Source of the DNA: Actinobacillus sp.
Lineage (GTDB): Bacteria > Pseudomonadota > Gammaproteobacteria > Enterobacterales > Pasteurellaceae
Assembly: GCA_020026075.1 (NCBI GenBank)
Contig: JAHHQZ010000011.1
Location: 1 to 50,923 of the forward strand
Reading direction: 5' to 3'
DNA: 50,923 nt
The notes below the pieces were generated by a model. That model was not told the DNA's origin. It made no database searches and saw nothing but the letters and a program-made list of their open reading frames with translations. Made by a program: the position numbers and the translations under genes. Shown piece by piece: positions 32,997 to 42,100 of the stretch (position 1 is its first letter; every line of letters starts with the position of its first letter).

Positions 32997-33932
32997 ATGA
33001 ACAGATTTTCAACGATTTTAATTTTTGTCCTATTGATCCTACTCGGTATCGCAGGCTATGTTGCACAAAATTTTATGATTTATTCCAGCCCTCAAATTAC
33101 ACTCTTTTCGCCAATCCCACAGGTCAGGCCTGCGCCTAAGCTCAAGCCCAATCCGCACAGCACACTGCAATGTTTTACGCTTTCTAGCCCTGTGGAGAAA
33201 TTAAACGCTGATAAGCCATTGCAATTTTTGGTGTGGAATATGCACAAAGGCGATGACACAGGCTGGCAGCGCACGTTGCAAACCTATGCCGCTCAGCAAG
33301 ATTTTGTATTAATTCAAGAAATGACACCACAATTAGAACAGGAAACCGCCCTGACTCAACGCTTTCCTACACGCTTATACGTGGCCTCTTTTGCCTATCG
33401 TGGCAAGGTATCAGGTGTCGGCGTACTTAGCCGTTACACGCCACAGGCCTATTGTGTCGGCACTGGAATAGAGCCGTGGATTCGCATTCCCAAAGTGGGT
33501 GTGGCGATGTTTTTTCCGCTACAAATCACGCCAACCCAGCCGTACACGAGCCTACTCGTCATCAATATGCATTTGGTGAATTTTGAGCTGAACCCTAAGC
33601 GTTACCAACAACAACTGGACGATATGCTGGCATTGCTCAAACAACATCAAGGGCCTGTGATTTTGGCGGGGGATTTCAATGCATGGAGCAACAATCGCTA
33701 CCAGCTTATTCAGCAATTTAGCCAGCGTTACGGCTTACACGAAATGCCATTTTTACCTGATTACCGCTTGCGTTTTCTGCAAAAACCTCTGGATTTCGTA
33801 TTTACGCGTGGCCTTGACATGCTAAACGCTAGCACGGTGAAAACCACCAGCTCCGATCACAATCCGCTATTCTTTCGTGTGAAAATTCCACAAAAATTTT
33901 CGCAAAATTCCAGCCTAGATCATAAGGAATAA
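32997..33932 (+). CDS. Endonuclease/exonuclease/phosphatase-family protein (YafD-like)
   Basis: A 311-residue protein with one N-terminal membrane anchor or uncleaved signal (about residues 5-24) and an EEP fold. Motifs seen are LVWNMHKGDD, IQEMTPQ (catalytic Glu), the VINMHLVNFE region, LAGDFNAWS (Asp/Asn) and SSDHNPLFF (terminal Asp-His). It resembles E. coli YafD, whose substrate is unsettled. The last residues beyond the fold (KFSQNSSLDHKE) are encoded partly by a 13-mer copy. The YwiC-like gene starts 3 bp downstream, so they form an operon. Confidence 0.82.
   Translation: MNRFSTILIFVLLILLGIAGYVAQNFMIYSSPQITLFSPIPQVRPAPKLKPNPHSTLQCFTLSSPVEKLNADKPLQFLVWNMHKGDDTGWQRTLQTYAAQQDFVLIQEMTPQLEQETALTQRFPTRLYVASFAYRGKVSGVGVLSRYTPQAYCVGTGIEPWIRIPKVGVAMFFPLQITPTQPYTSLLVINMHLVNFELNPKRYQQQLDDMLALLKQHQGPVILAGDFNAWSNNRYQLIQQFSQRYGLHEMPFLPDYRLRFLQKPLDFVFTRGLDMLNASTVKTTSSDHNPLFFRVKIPQKFSQNSSLDHKE
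33904..33916 (-). repeat. 13-mer inside the 3' end of the YafD-like gene
   Basis: AAAATTCCAGCCT on the plus strand, translated as part of the C-terminal tail (QNSSL). Confidence 0.85.
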
Positions 33933-33935
33933 AAA

Positions 33936-34664
33936 ATGCCAAAACTGTTAATTTCTAATCAGCACGGTGCATGGGTAATGGCGCTGTTGCCGTTTTTGTA
34001 TGCAATGAGCCTTGCGCCTTTTCAATGGCAGTCAGTGTTTCTGCTCGCAGGCTGGATTGCCCTATACCTTGCCACTTACCCTTTTTTGAATTTGTTTAAG
34101 GGGAGGAATTTGCCGTTGTACACTCGCTGGACGGTAATTTATCTCACCGCTTGCGTGCTGCTACTGTTGCCTGCACTCGTGGTGAACTGGCAAATTTTGT
34201 ACGTTGCGCTGGCGATTTTACCTTTTGTGCTGGTGAATATTTATTATACAAAACAGAAAAACGAACGAGCGCTATGTAACGATTTGGCGGCCATTGTGAT
34301 TTTCGCCATTGTGGGAATGGGGGCGTACTATTTTACCGCTCGCCGTATCGACCACGCCTTTTGGCTCGTGGGGCTGTACCCTAGCCTATTCTTCATCGGC
34401 ACCACGCTGTATGTGAAATCTGTACTGCGTGAACGCAAAAATCCCCGCTATTTATATGCATCTATTATTTACCACGCCGCCATCGTGAGTTTTTTCGCAA
34501 TGGGGCAACAGTGGCTGCTAAGCCTTGCGTTTCTGCCGAGCCTCGTGCGAGCGATCATCGTGCCACGCTACCGTTTTAGCGTGAAACAAGTGGGGCTGCT
34601 GGAATTTGCCATCAGTGCGTGGTTCTTTATTTTTCTGCTGTGGGGAACTTGGCCTTTACGCTAA
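33936..34664 (+). CDS. YwiC-like membrane protein
   Basis: A 242-residue inner-membrane protein with about eight hydrophobic segments. The N-terminal ISNQHGAWVMALLPFL stretch is the hallmark of the YwiC-like family, whose function is unknown. A basic loop (YYTKQKNERALCNDLAA) separates the two halves. AAGGAA precedes the ATG. It is translationally close to the YafD-like gene and ends before a 42-bp hairpin element. Confidence 0.8.
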   Translation: MPKLLISNQHGAWVMALLPFLYAMSLAPFQWQSVFLLAGWIALYLATYPFLNLFKGRNLPLYTRWTVIYLTACVLLLLPALVVNWQILYVALAILPFVLVNIYYTKQKNERALCNDLAAIVIFAIVGMGAYYFTARRIDHAFWLVGLYPSLFFIGTTLYVKSVLRERKNPRYLYASIIYHAAIVSFFAMGQQWLLSLAFLPSLVRAIIVPRYRFSVKQVGLLEFAISAWFFIFLLWGTWPLR

Positions 34665-34681
34665 GGCCAGCCATTGATGCG

Positions 34682-34723
34682 AGGTCGGAATTTTTTCCAA
34701 AATTTTGGCGAAAATTCCGACCT
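34682..34723. terminator. 42-bp inverted 13-mer pair after the YwiC-like gene
   Basis: Arms AGGTCGGAATTTT (34682-34694) and AAAATTCCGACCT (34711-34723), perfectly complementary, with CAAAATTTTG at the centre. Confidence 0.87.
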
Positions 34724-34805
34724 TCGTTTTCTGAAAAACAACGCTCTTCAATGGATAGCCTTTACAAGATCTACTGCTGTTATTTCATAATTTTCATATA
34801 GTTGT

Positions 34806-35654
34806 TTAATCGTGCAGCTCAATAATAACTTTAATATCTTGCGGGGAAGCATAGTAAGGAGTCGATGTGATGAATAGATTAATACCAAGTGCAGCATACT
34901 CAGCTATATTGTCTTTATTAATTCCGCCCGCTACCGAAAGCGTACAGGGTGAACCTTGTTGTTTTAGCAACATTAAGGCTTGTTTTACTTCGTCAAGACT
35001 GAATTTATCAAGTTGAATAATATCAGGCTTGGCAGGAAGAATTTGTAAAAATTGCGTCCAATTATCCGCCTCGATCGTGATTTTATTTTCTGGTGCATGT
35101 TGACGAAATTGTTGAACAATCGCACTAAAATCATCAGGATCGTTAAGCAATCGACGATGATTGCTAAAAACTAAAACCGTTTCACTTAACCCTTGACGAT
35201 GAATCCCACCGCCACCGCTTAAAATCGCTTGCGTTGCCAATTTTCGAGTATAGGGAATAGATTTTCGCGTACATAAAATCACGGCATTCGGATTAACAGC
35301 GATGGCATTTTGACGCATCTCTTGCATATATTGAGCGACACCACAACACCATTCTAAAATACATTGTGCGACTTTCCAGCCTTGATGCAACGCCACTGCA
35401 TCGCCACAAACTTGCATAATCACTTCACCTGCTTGTGCTTGTTGTCCCTCAGCGATTAGAATTTGCGGATTAAGACGAAGTTTACGCAATACCGCTGCTG
35501 CAATTTCAATTCCAGCAACCACACCTACATCTTTACGTTTGAAAATCATCGTCGCTTGTTTGCCGTATAAATCTAAAATGTGCGTAGTCAGATCGCCACG
35601 ATAAGTATCCTCTAAAAGCAGGGCATCAATTTCTGCATCGGAAAAATAAATCAT
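34806..35654 (-). CDS. modD: ModD, molybdenum-locus quinolinate phosphoribosyltransferase homologue
   Basis: A 282-residue protein of the NadC fold: an N-terminal alpha/beta sandwich and a C-terminal barrel (CTRKSIPYTRKLATQAILSGGGGIHRQGLSE; LDKFSLDEV; VAGGINKDNI). It is encoded last in modABCD, and such genes are called modD. ModD proteins resemble NadC but have no settled role in molybdate uptake or cofactor handling; NAD synthesis by this copy cannot be excluded. Its ATG overlaps the modC stop (ATGA), so translation is coupled. Confidence 0.85.
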   Translation of the reverse strand: MIYFSDAEIDALLLEDTYRGDLTTHILDLYGKQATMIFKRKDVGVVAGIEIAAAVLRKLRLNPQILIAEGQQAQAGEVIMQVCGDAVALHQGWKVAQCILEWCCGVAQYMQEMRQNAIAVNPNAVILCTRKSIPYTRKLATQAILSGGGGIHRQGLSETVLVFSNHRRLLNDPDDFSAIVQQFRQHAPENKITIEADNWTQFLQILPAKPDIIQLDKFSLDEVKQALMLLKQQGSPCTLSVAGGINKDNIAEYAALGINLFITSTPYYASPQDIKVIIELHD

Positions 35655-36277
35655 TTTCTCCCCTCAATTTTTTCTAAATTCACTTGTCGCCCTTGGCATA
35701 AAAATAAAGTTCGTTGGGATAAAAATGCGGTTTCTTTAGGTTCATGGCTGACTAAAAGGGTGGTAATCCGTGAATCTTGTAAAATCGCTTGTAAAGTCAG
35801 CCAGATTTTTTGGCGAATATCCCAGTCTAGGGCGGAAAAAGGCTCATCTAAAAGTAAAAGGTCAGGCGGATTAATGAGCGCCCTTGCCAAGGCCGCCCGT
35901 TGTTTTTCGCCACCTGAAAGCATGTTGGGATAATGATGAGCAAGAGAAGAAATATGCAATTTTTCCAGTAATTGCATCTTCTCTTTCAGGGAAATATGTG
36001 GGGCAGCTAAATCCAAATTACCCAAAACGGTTTTATGGGGAAATAAATAAAGAAACTGGTTTAAATAGCGACAATTTCGTTGCCATGGTGCATATTTTTG
36101 TAAATCTTGTCCGTTCAGCCAAATCTCGCCCTGATAATCTAGATAGCCTGCAATAGCATTGAGCAAGGTACTTTTGCCACTTCCAGATGCACCGACAACG
36201 GCAAAACATTCACCTTTATTAACGTGAAAATGGATATCTTGCAAAATGCCGACTTGTAAGTTATTTACTTTTAACAT
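35651..36277 (-). CDS. modC: Molybdate ABC transporter ATP-binding protein
   Basis: A 208-residue ABC ATPase. Walker A is VGASGSGKSTLL, the signature is LSGGEKQRAALARAL, Walker B LLLLDEPFSALD, and the H-loop is in LLVSHEPKE. It lacks the C-terminal molybdate-binding MOP domain present in the longer E. coli ModC, so trans-inhibition by molybdate is not expected. The open frame extends 34 codons upstream into modB without homology; the ATG at 36277 overlaps the modB stop by 17 bp. Couples ATP hydrolysis to ModB. Confidence 0.9.
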   Translation of the reverse strand: MLKVNNLQVGILQDIHFHVNKGECFAVVGASGSGKSTLLNAIAGYLDYQGEIWLNGQDLQKYAPWQRNCRYLNQFLYLFPHKTVLGNLDLAAPHISLKEKMQLLEKLHISSLAHHYPNMLSGGEKQRAALARALINPPDLLLLDEPFSALDWDIRQKIWLTLQAILQDSRITTLLVSHEPKETAFLSQRTLFLCQGRQVNLEKIEGRK

Positions 36278-37073
36278 CTTTTTCTCGATTAAAATAACGC
36301 AATAGGAAAAGCAATAGCCCTGCGATAAATAAGAGCCATAAGGCCGCAGCGATAGCAATATCAAAATCGCCACTGGCAATATTTAAATAAACCGCCATCG
36401 GTAAAGTTTCCGTTTTAAAGCGGGTTGCCCCCGCAAGCATTAAGGTTGCCCCAAACTCACCAATTGCCCGTGACCATGCCAAAATACTGCCGCAAATCAG
36501 GGCTTTTTTACAAAGTGGCAATTCTACTTTGAGTAAAGTTTTAAAAGGTGACAACCCTAGGTTATAAGCTGTGAGCCGATAGCCAATGTCTAATCCAGAA
36601 AAAGCTCCGCGTGCACTTCGCAGAAAAATAGCGGTCGCAATATAAGTTTGGGCAATAATGATGCCCAGCGGGCTAAACATCCACTCACCTAAACGCGGGA
36701 AAAGCTGATTAACAATACCGTCCCCATTGAGCAGTAAGAGTAAACTTAACCCCGTAACTAATGGGGGCAAGACCATGGGTAAATCAAAGAACGTATCAAT
36801 TAACACTTGCCCGAAAATGGGGCGAATAGACATTCGCCACGCAATTGGAATGGCAATGCAAATTGCGAGTAAAAGCGAGCAAAGCGACGTGGTGAGCGAT
36901 AACCCTAATGCAAAATGCAATTCTGCATTTTGTAACGTTAAGGCAAAAAATTGCGGATTAACTTGTAATATCAACGCACCGATTGCCCCAAGCACAACAG
37001 TCAAAAAAAGAATTAAGGGCAATGTCGCTAAACAAATGCTAATACTGCTATTTAATCGGTAAGAAACCTTCAT
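36261..37073 (-). CDS. modB: Molybdate ABC transporter permease
   Basis: A 270-residue permease with about six membrane segments. The coupling-helix EAA-type loop reads AYNLGLSPFKTLLKVELP and is followed by AWSRAIGEFGATLMLAG, a signature of molybdate/sulfate/tungstate permeases. The ATG at 37073 overlaps the 3' end of modA by 26 bp. It forms the membrane channel with ModC at the cytoplasmic side and receives substrate from ModA. Confidence 0.92.
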   Translation of the reverse strand: MKVSYRLNSSISICLATLPLILFLTVVLGAIGALILQVNPQFFALTLQNAELHFALGLSLTTSLCSLLLAICIAIPIAWRMSIRPIFGQVLIDTFFDLPMVLPPLVTGLSLLLLLNGDGIVNQLFPRLGEWMFSPLGIIIAQTYIATAIFLRSARGAFSGLDIGYRLTAYNLGLSPFKTLLKVELPLCKKALICGSILAWSRAIGEFGATLMLAGATRFKTETLPMAVYLNIASGDFDIAIAAALWLLFIAGLLLFLLRYFNREKDVKSK

Positions 37074-37794
37074 GGGTAAAAGTGGCAATACCGTTAGGGG
37101 AAGTAAACATTTGCATAAGTTTTTCAGCCGCTTGTGGAGATTTACTGGTTTTTAATAGTGCGATCGTCACTTTTTCTTTTGGGGTGCCGATAGGGCTTGG
37201 TAAAATTTTAAGTTTATCGCGTTCACGGTATGCGCCTGCACGCCCAACGATTGCTGCATCCACTTGACCATGCAGTAAATAGAGCATTAATTGTTTCACT
37301 GTCGCGGCTTTAGTGACGACCTTTTTATTTAATTCATCGGCATATCCAGATGCGTTGATCATTTTCTCTGCACCTTTTCCAAGTGCCATAGCTTTGCTAT
37401 CACCAATACCAATGCGTAAATCGCTGTGGGCAAGATCTTTGAAAGAATGGATGTTTTGGGCTTTATCACGGCGAACTGCCATAACAGGGACATGTAAAAC
37501 AATCGGCATATCTTGCACGACATAACCATCATCCGCTAACTTTTGGACATAATTCTCAGAGCCAGAAAGGAATAAATCGCCTTTTTTGGTCGTTTCAAAA
37601 CGCGTTAAAAGTTGCCCCATTCCCGCATATTCCACGATAACTTTATTACCCGTTTCTTTTTCATATTGGGCTATAATTTTTTGTGTTGGATTTTTTAATC
37701 CTGCACCTGCATACAGGTAAATTTCGTCAGCGTGAGCAAACGTCATTCCCCCTAGACCTAAGACAAATCCTAAAATGATGTGTGATTTATTCAT
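37048..37794 (-). CDS. modA: Molybdate-binding periplasmic protein
   Basis: A 248-residue periplasmic solute-binding protein with a Sec signal peptide (about 1-23, ending FAHA/DEIYL). The opening YLYAGAGLKNPTQKI and the GDLFLSGSENYVQKL segment match the ModA/tungstate-binding group; MAVRRDKAQNIHSFKDLA follows. Substrate could be molybdate or tungstate; moaA/moaC in the same window make molybdate likelier. GGAG precedes the ATG at 37794. First gene of modABCD. Confidence 0.9.
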   Translation of the reverse strand: MNKSHIILGFVLGLGGMTFAHADEIYLYAGAGLKNPTQKIIAQYEKETGNKVIVEYAGMGQLLTRFETTKKGDLFLSGSENYVQKLADDGYVVQDMPIVLHVPVMAVRRDKAQNIHSFKDLAHSDLRIGIGDSKAMALGKGAEKMINASGYADELNKKVVTKAATVKQLMLYLLHGQVDAAIVGRAGAYRERDKLKILPSPIGTPKEKVTIALLKTSKSPQAAEKLMQMFTSPNGIATFTHEGFLPIK

Positions 37795-37930
37795 ACTATG
37801 CTCCAAAGATTAAATTATTAGGGCTAATCTACATCGCCCCCTAACTAATTATATACAAAGTCAAATAACGATCAATCTTAATTCCATCAAGTAACCATAC
37901 TGTTAAAAAATTTTCAAAATTTGCCGTTAT

Positions 37931-37943
37931 TATCCTTAGGATA
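37931..37943. promoter_or_regulatory. Palindrome upstream of modA (possible operator)
   Basis: TATCCTTAGGATA is a perfect 6-1-6 inverted repeat about 140 bp upstream of modA within an AT-rich region. A ModE-type or other regulator is possible but not identifiable. Confidence 0.3.
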
Positions 37944-37993
37944 TAATTATTGTATTATTGAACTACTGGTAATGATTCTCTCACAAACCTTAC

Positions 37994-38347
37994 TTATTTT
38001 TCACCACGCTCCACAACGATCCCTACGGAATCCGCCGCCTTAACTGCGGTTGGCTTGTGCAATGTGAGTTTAATCCAAGATAATTGATAGGTTTCACGCA
38101 AATAATCCGCCAGCTCATACGCCAATCGTTCGATCAATAAAAACGGCTGGCTCGCCGCAAAAGCTACTACACGCTCGCTCACTTCTGCATAATTTAAGGC
38201 GTAACGTAAATCGTCTGTTTTCGCCGCTTGTTCAGCATTCCACGCCATTTGAATATCAAACACCAAAGGCTGCTGAATTTGCTGTTCCCAATCGTACACG
38301 CCAATTTGTGCCTGTGCTTGCAAGCCTTGAATAAAAATAATGTCCAT
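37994..38347 (-). CDS. folB: Dihydroneopterin aldolase FolB
   Basis: A 117-residue enzyme of folate synthesis that cleaves dihydroneopterin to 6-hydroxymethyl-dihydropterin. MDIIFIQGLQAQAQIGVYDWEQQIQ and the LERL/LTLHKPTAV segments match E. coli FolB closely. The frame extends 17 codons upstream without homology; the ATG at 38347 with AGGGA at good spacing is used. It diverges from plsY, a conserved enterobacterial arrangement. Confidence 0.95.
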   Translation of the reverse strand: MDIIFIQGLQAQAQIGVYDWEQQIQQPLVFDIQMAWNAEQAAKTDDLRYALNYAEVSERVVAFAASQPFLLIERLAYELADYLRETYQLSWIKLTLHKPTAVKAADSVGIVVERGEK

Positions 38348-38462
38348 CGTTATTCCCTCTCGTTGATTGATCTGAAAATTTATTATAAATCCAGTCACAC
38401 AAAATAAGCGAAATTTTCTTTTTTGTGTTACATTTTGCGACAGATTTTTTTAGGGAGGCATT

Positions 38463-39059
38463 ATGACCGTTTTCGCTATTTTTTATATGTTTGGCGCCTA
38501 CTTGCTCGGCTCCATTTCAAGTGCCATTCTGCTCTGTCGAATGCTCCATCTGCCCGATCCACGCACGCAAGGCTCCAAAAATCCAGGTGCGACCAATGTC
38601 TTACGCATTGGCGGTCGCCGTGTCGCCTTAGCGGTTTTTTTATTCGATGCCTTAAAGGGAATGCTCCCCGTTTGGGCAGGTTACTATCTTGGACTTACGC
38701 AATTTGAACTGGGAATGGTCGCCCTTTGCGCCTGTTTTGGGCATATTTTCCCCATTTTCTTTCACTTCAAAGGGGGAAAAGGTGTAGCAACCGCTTTTGG
38801 TGCCATCGCCCCTATCAGTTGGAGCGTTGCAGGCCTCACTTTCGGCACCTGGCTTTTGGTGTTTCTCGCCACACGCTATTCCTCCCTTTCCGCCGTCATC
38901 ACCGCCCTTTTAACCCCATTTTATGTATGGTACTTCAAACCTGAATTTACCTTCCCTGTGGCGATGGTCTGCTGTTTAATCATCTACCGCCACCACGACA
39001 ACATCCAACGCCTCTGGCGCGGTCAAGAATCAAAATTTCATTTAAAATCCAAACGCTAA
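38463..39059 (+). CDS. plsY: Acyl-phosphate:glycerol-3-phosphate acyltransferase PlsY
   Basis: A 198-residue inner-membrane enzyme with about five segments. It transfers an acyl group from acyl-phosphate (made by PlsX) to glycerol-3-phosphate, starting phospholipid synthesis. The conserved cytoplasmic loops are GSKNPGATNVLRIGGR, GHIFPIFFHFKGGKGVATAFG and a C-terminal RHHDNIQRL. GGGAGG precedes the ATG. A 30-bp inverted 13-mer pair separates it from convergent hrpA. Confidence 0.96.
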   Translation: MTVFAIFYMFGAYLLGSISSAILLCRMLHLPDPRTQGSKNPGATNVLRIGGRRVALAVFLFDALKGMLPVWAGYYLGLTQFELGMVALCACFGHIFPIFFHFKGGKGVATAFGAIAPISWSVAGLTFGTWLLVFLATRYSSLSAVITALLTPFYVWYFKPEFTFPVAMVCCLIIYRHHDNIQRLWRGQESKFHLKSKR

Positions 39060-39065
39060 AAAAAC

Positions 39066-39097
39066 AAGGCCGGAATTTTGGGGAAAATTCCGGCCTT
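39066..39097. terminator. 30-bp inverted 13-mer pair between convergent plsY and hrpA
   Basis: Arms AGGCCGGAATTTT (39067-39079) and AAAATTCCGGCCT (39084-39096), perfect, around GGGG, with one more A-T pair outside. Confidence 0.88.
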
Positions 39098-39113
39098 TGA
39101 TTTTATTGACTCA

Positions 39114-42100
39114 TCACCCCACTTCCGCGATGCGGTTTAAAATGCGTTTGTCGGAGATAGGGTAGAGGGTGCCGAGTTGTTGGGCGAATAGGCTGACGCG
39201 TAGTTCTTCTAGCATATAGCGAATATCCAGCACGTCGGCAGGGATTGCCTGTGAGGCGGGCAATTTGGCGAGTAGGGTTTTGTAGGCCTTTTCGGCGTTT
39301 TCTACTTTGAGCTGGGCGGCACGATCTTTATTCACATCTAGGGCGAGTTTATCCAAGCGTTTATCAATGGCTTGCAAATAGCGTTGAATATCTTTTAAGC
39401 GTTTAAAGCCAGTTTCGGTAACAAAGTTTGGGTAAATCAAGCCACTAAGCTGTTGTTTAATATCAGAAAAAGCGAACGCAAGGGTGAAATCCAGCTTGCC
39501 TTTTAAACGCTTTTGAATGGCGTAGCTTAGGCTTAAAATTTGCTCCACTTCTTGGGCAATGGCGACAACCGTTTCATTTAAATTTGCTCGAATAAAATCT
39601 CGCAAGGCTAAGAATTTTTCTTCGTCCCACACCACGCCGCCGAAGTCTTCAATCAGCTTATCCACCGCACAACTAATGCAGTCATCAATTAAATCCAGCA
39701 CTTTGCCAAAAGGCGTGAAATACAAGCCGAGCTTGGCTTTGTTCGGCAATTTTTCGTGTAAATATTTAATCGGCGATGGCACGTTTAACAGCAATAAACG
39801 GCGCAAACCCTGTTGCATTGCCTGTTGCTGTTTGTCGGCATTTTCAAAAAGCTTAATCGCCACGCTGTCTTTTTCGTCCACCAGCGCAGGGTAAGCACGA
39901 ATGGTGAAACGCCCTTTTTTCTGCTCGTAGCATTGCGGCAATGTAGCGAAATTCCAGCGCTGAATATTACGGCGTTCGATATCATCATCCGCCACCGCAC
40001 TTAGGCTTTCTTGCACGGCGGATTTCAACTGCACTTTCAACGCCTCTAAATCGCTACTTTCCGCTAGGGTTTTCCCTTGCTCATCTTCCACTCGGAACGT
40101 CATTTGTAAATGGCTTGGCAGTTCCGCATTTTGCCATTCTTCAGGCTCCACCAGCACGCCTGTCATTCGGCGTAATTCGTGGCTTAGGCTTTCCAACAAC
40201 GGCTTTTCGCCAACGGTCGCTCGTGCGAGAAAAGCATCCGCATAGTTCGGCGCTGGCACAAAATTCCGGCGTAGGGATTTTGGTAAGGATTTGATCAAAG
40301 CGATCACCAGTTCTTTACGCAAGGCCGGAATTTGCCAGTCAAATCCGTGCATTTGTAATTGATTTAACAAGGGCAGCGGCACGTGAACCGTCACGCCATC
40401 ACGATCCTTACCTGGTTCAAATTGATACGTAAGCTTTAATTTTAGCTCGCCTTGATACCAATAATTTGGAAAATCAAGCTCGCTCACTTGCGTTTCATCA
40501 CGCTGTAAAAAGGCTTTGTCAAAGTTGAGCAAATCAGGCTGGCTGCGTTGGGCGTTTTTCCACCAGTGGTCAAAATGAGCTTTGGAAACAATCTGTTCTG
40601 GCACACGTTTATCGTAAAACGCAAACAGCGTGTCATCGTCCACCAAAATATCACGGCGGCGCGTTTTGTGTTCCAGCGCCTCCACTTCTTCACGCAAAGC
40701 GGTGTTGTGTTTGAAGAAGGCGTGGTTCGTTTGCCAATCCCCTTCCACTAAGGCGTGGCGAATGAAAATTTCTCGGCTTAGCACAGGATCAATTTTGCCA
40801 AAATTCACCTGTCGAGCGGTAACAATCGGCACGCCGTAGAGTTTCACCGTTTCCGTTGCCATAACTGCACCACGAGATTTCGACCAATGGGGTTCGGCAT
40901 AACTACGTTTGAGCAAATCGCCTGCCAACGGCTCTACCCATTCTGGCTCGATCATCGCTACCATTCGCCCCCACAGTTTTGTGGTTTCCACCAGCTCCGC
41001 CGCCATACAGTAGCGTGGCGGTTTTTTAAACAAACTGGAATTGGGAAAAATGGAAAACTGGCTGTTGCGTGCGCCAAGATAGCTGTTTTTCTCTTCGGTT
41101 TTTTTCATACCAATATGGGAAAGCAAACCTGACAGCAACGCCGTATGCACTGGCACATAAGGCGCTGGCTCGCTGTTAATCGGCAAGCCCATTTCACGCA
41201 CGGTTACACGAATTTGCTGGTAAATATCTTGCCATTCACGCAAGCGTAAATAGTTTAAAAATTCTTTTTTGCATAAACGGCGAAGTTGGTTGCGTGTTAA
41301 AGCTTTTTGCTGGCTTTGCCAGTACTGCCACAAGTTGATCCACGCCAAAAAGTCCGATTGTTTGTCCGCAAAACGACGGTGCATTTCGTCTGCCGCCTGT
41401 TGTTTTTCCTGCGGACGCTCACGGGGATCTTGAATAGAAATAGCGCTAACGATGACCATCACCTCCCACAAACAACCTTTTTCGGCAGCGGTCAGCAACA
41501 TTTTGCCCAAGCGTGGATCCACAGGCAAACGTGCGAGCTGTCGCCCTGTTTCCGTTAGCTGGCGAGAGCCATTTTTACCTGCACGCAATGCACCCAGTTC
41601 TTCCAGCAAACGCAGGCCGTCTTGAATATGGCGAGCTTCAGGTTTATCCACAAAAGGAAAGCCTTCAATATCGTCCAGCCCCAGCGCTTTCATTTGTAAA
41701 ATCACGGAGGCAAGATTGGTACGCAAAATCTCTGGGTCGGAATATTTTGGGCGATTTTGGAAATCGTCCTCGCTATAAAGACGAATACACACGCCCTCGC
41801 TCACACGCCCACAGCGCCCTTTACGCTGGTTCGCTGAGGCTTGCGAAATGGCCTCAATCGGCAAACGCTGTACTTTGGTGCGATAGCTGTAACGAGAAAT
41901 GCGTGCCGTACCCGGATCGATAACGTATTTAATACCCGGCACGGTTAAAGAGGTTTCCGCTACGTTGGTCGCCAACACAATGCGTGGCACATTGCCTGGA
42001 TGGAAAATTTTATTCTGCTCGGCGCTGGAAAGGCGAGCATACAGTGGCAGAATTTCCGCACGGCGAATTTCGCCCTGCGTGCAAGCTTTTTCCAGCATTT

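Noticed and set aside
33080..33100. TTTATTCCAGCCC at the start of the YafD-like gene as a copy.
   Set aside because: Two mismatches and ordinary coding context; kept out of the count.
36278..36379. An N-terminal extension of ModC of 34 residues.
   Set aside because: It overlaps modB in another frame and has no ABC homology; the ATG at 36277 fits the family.
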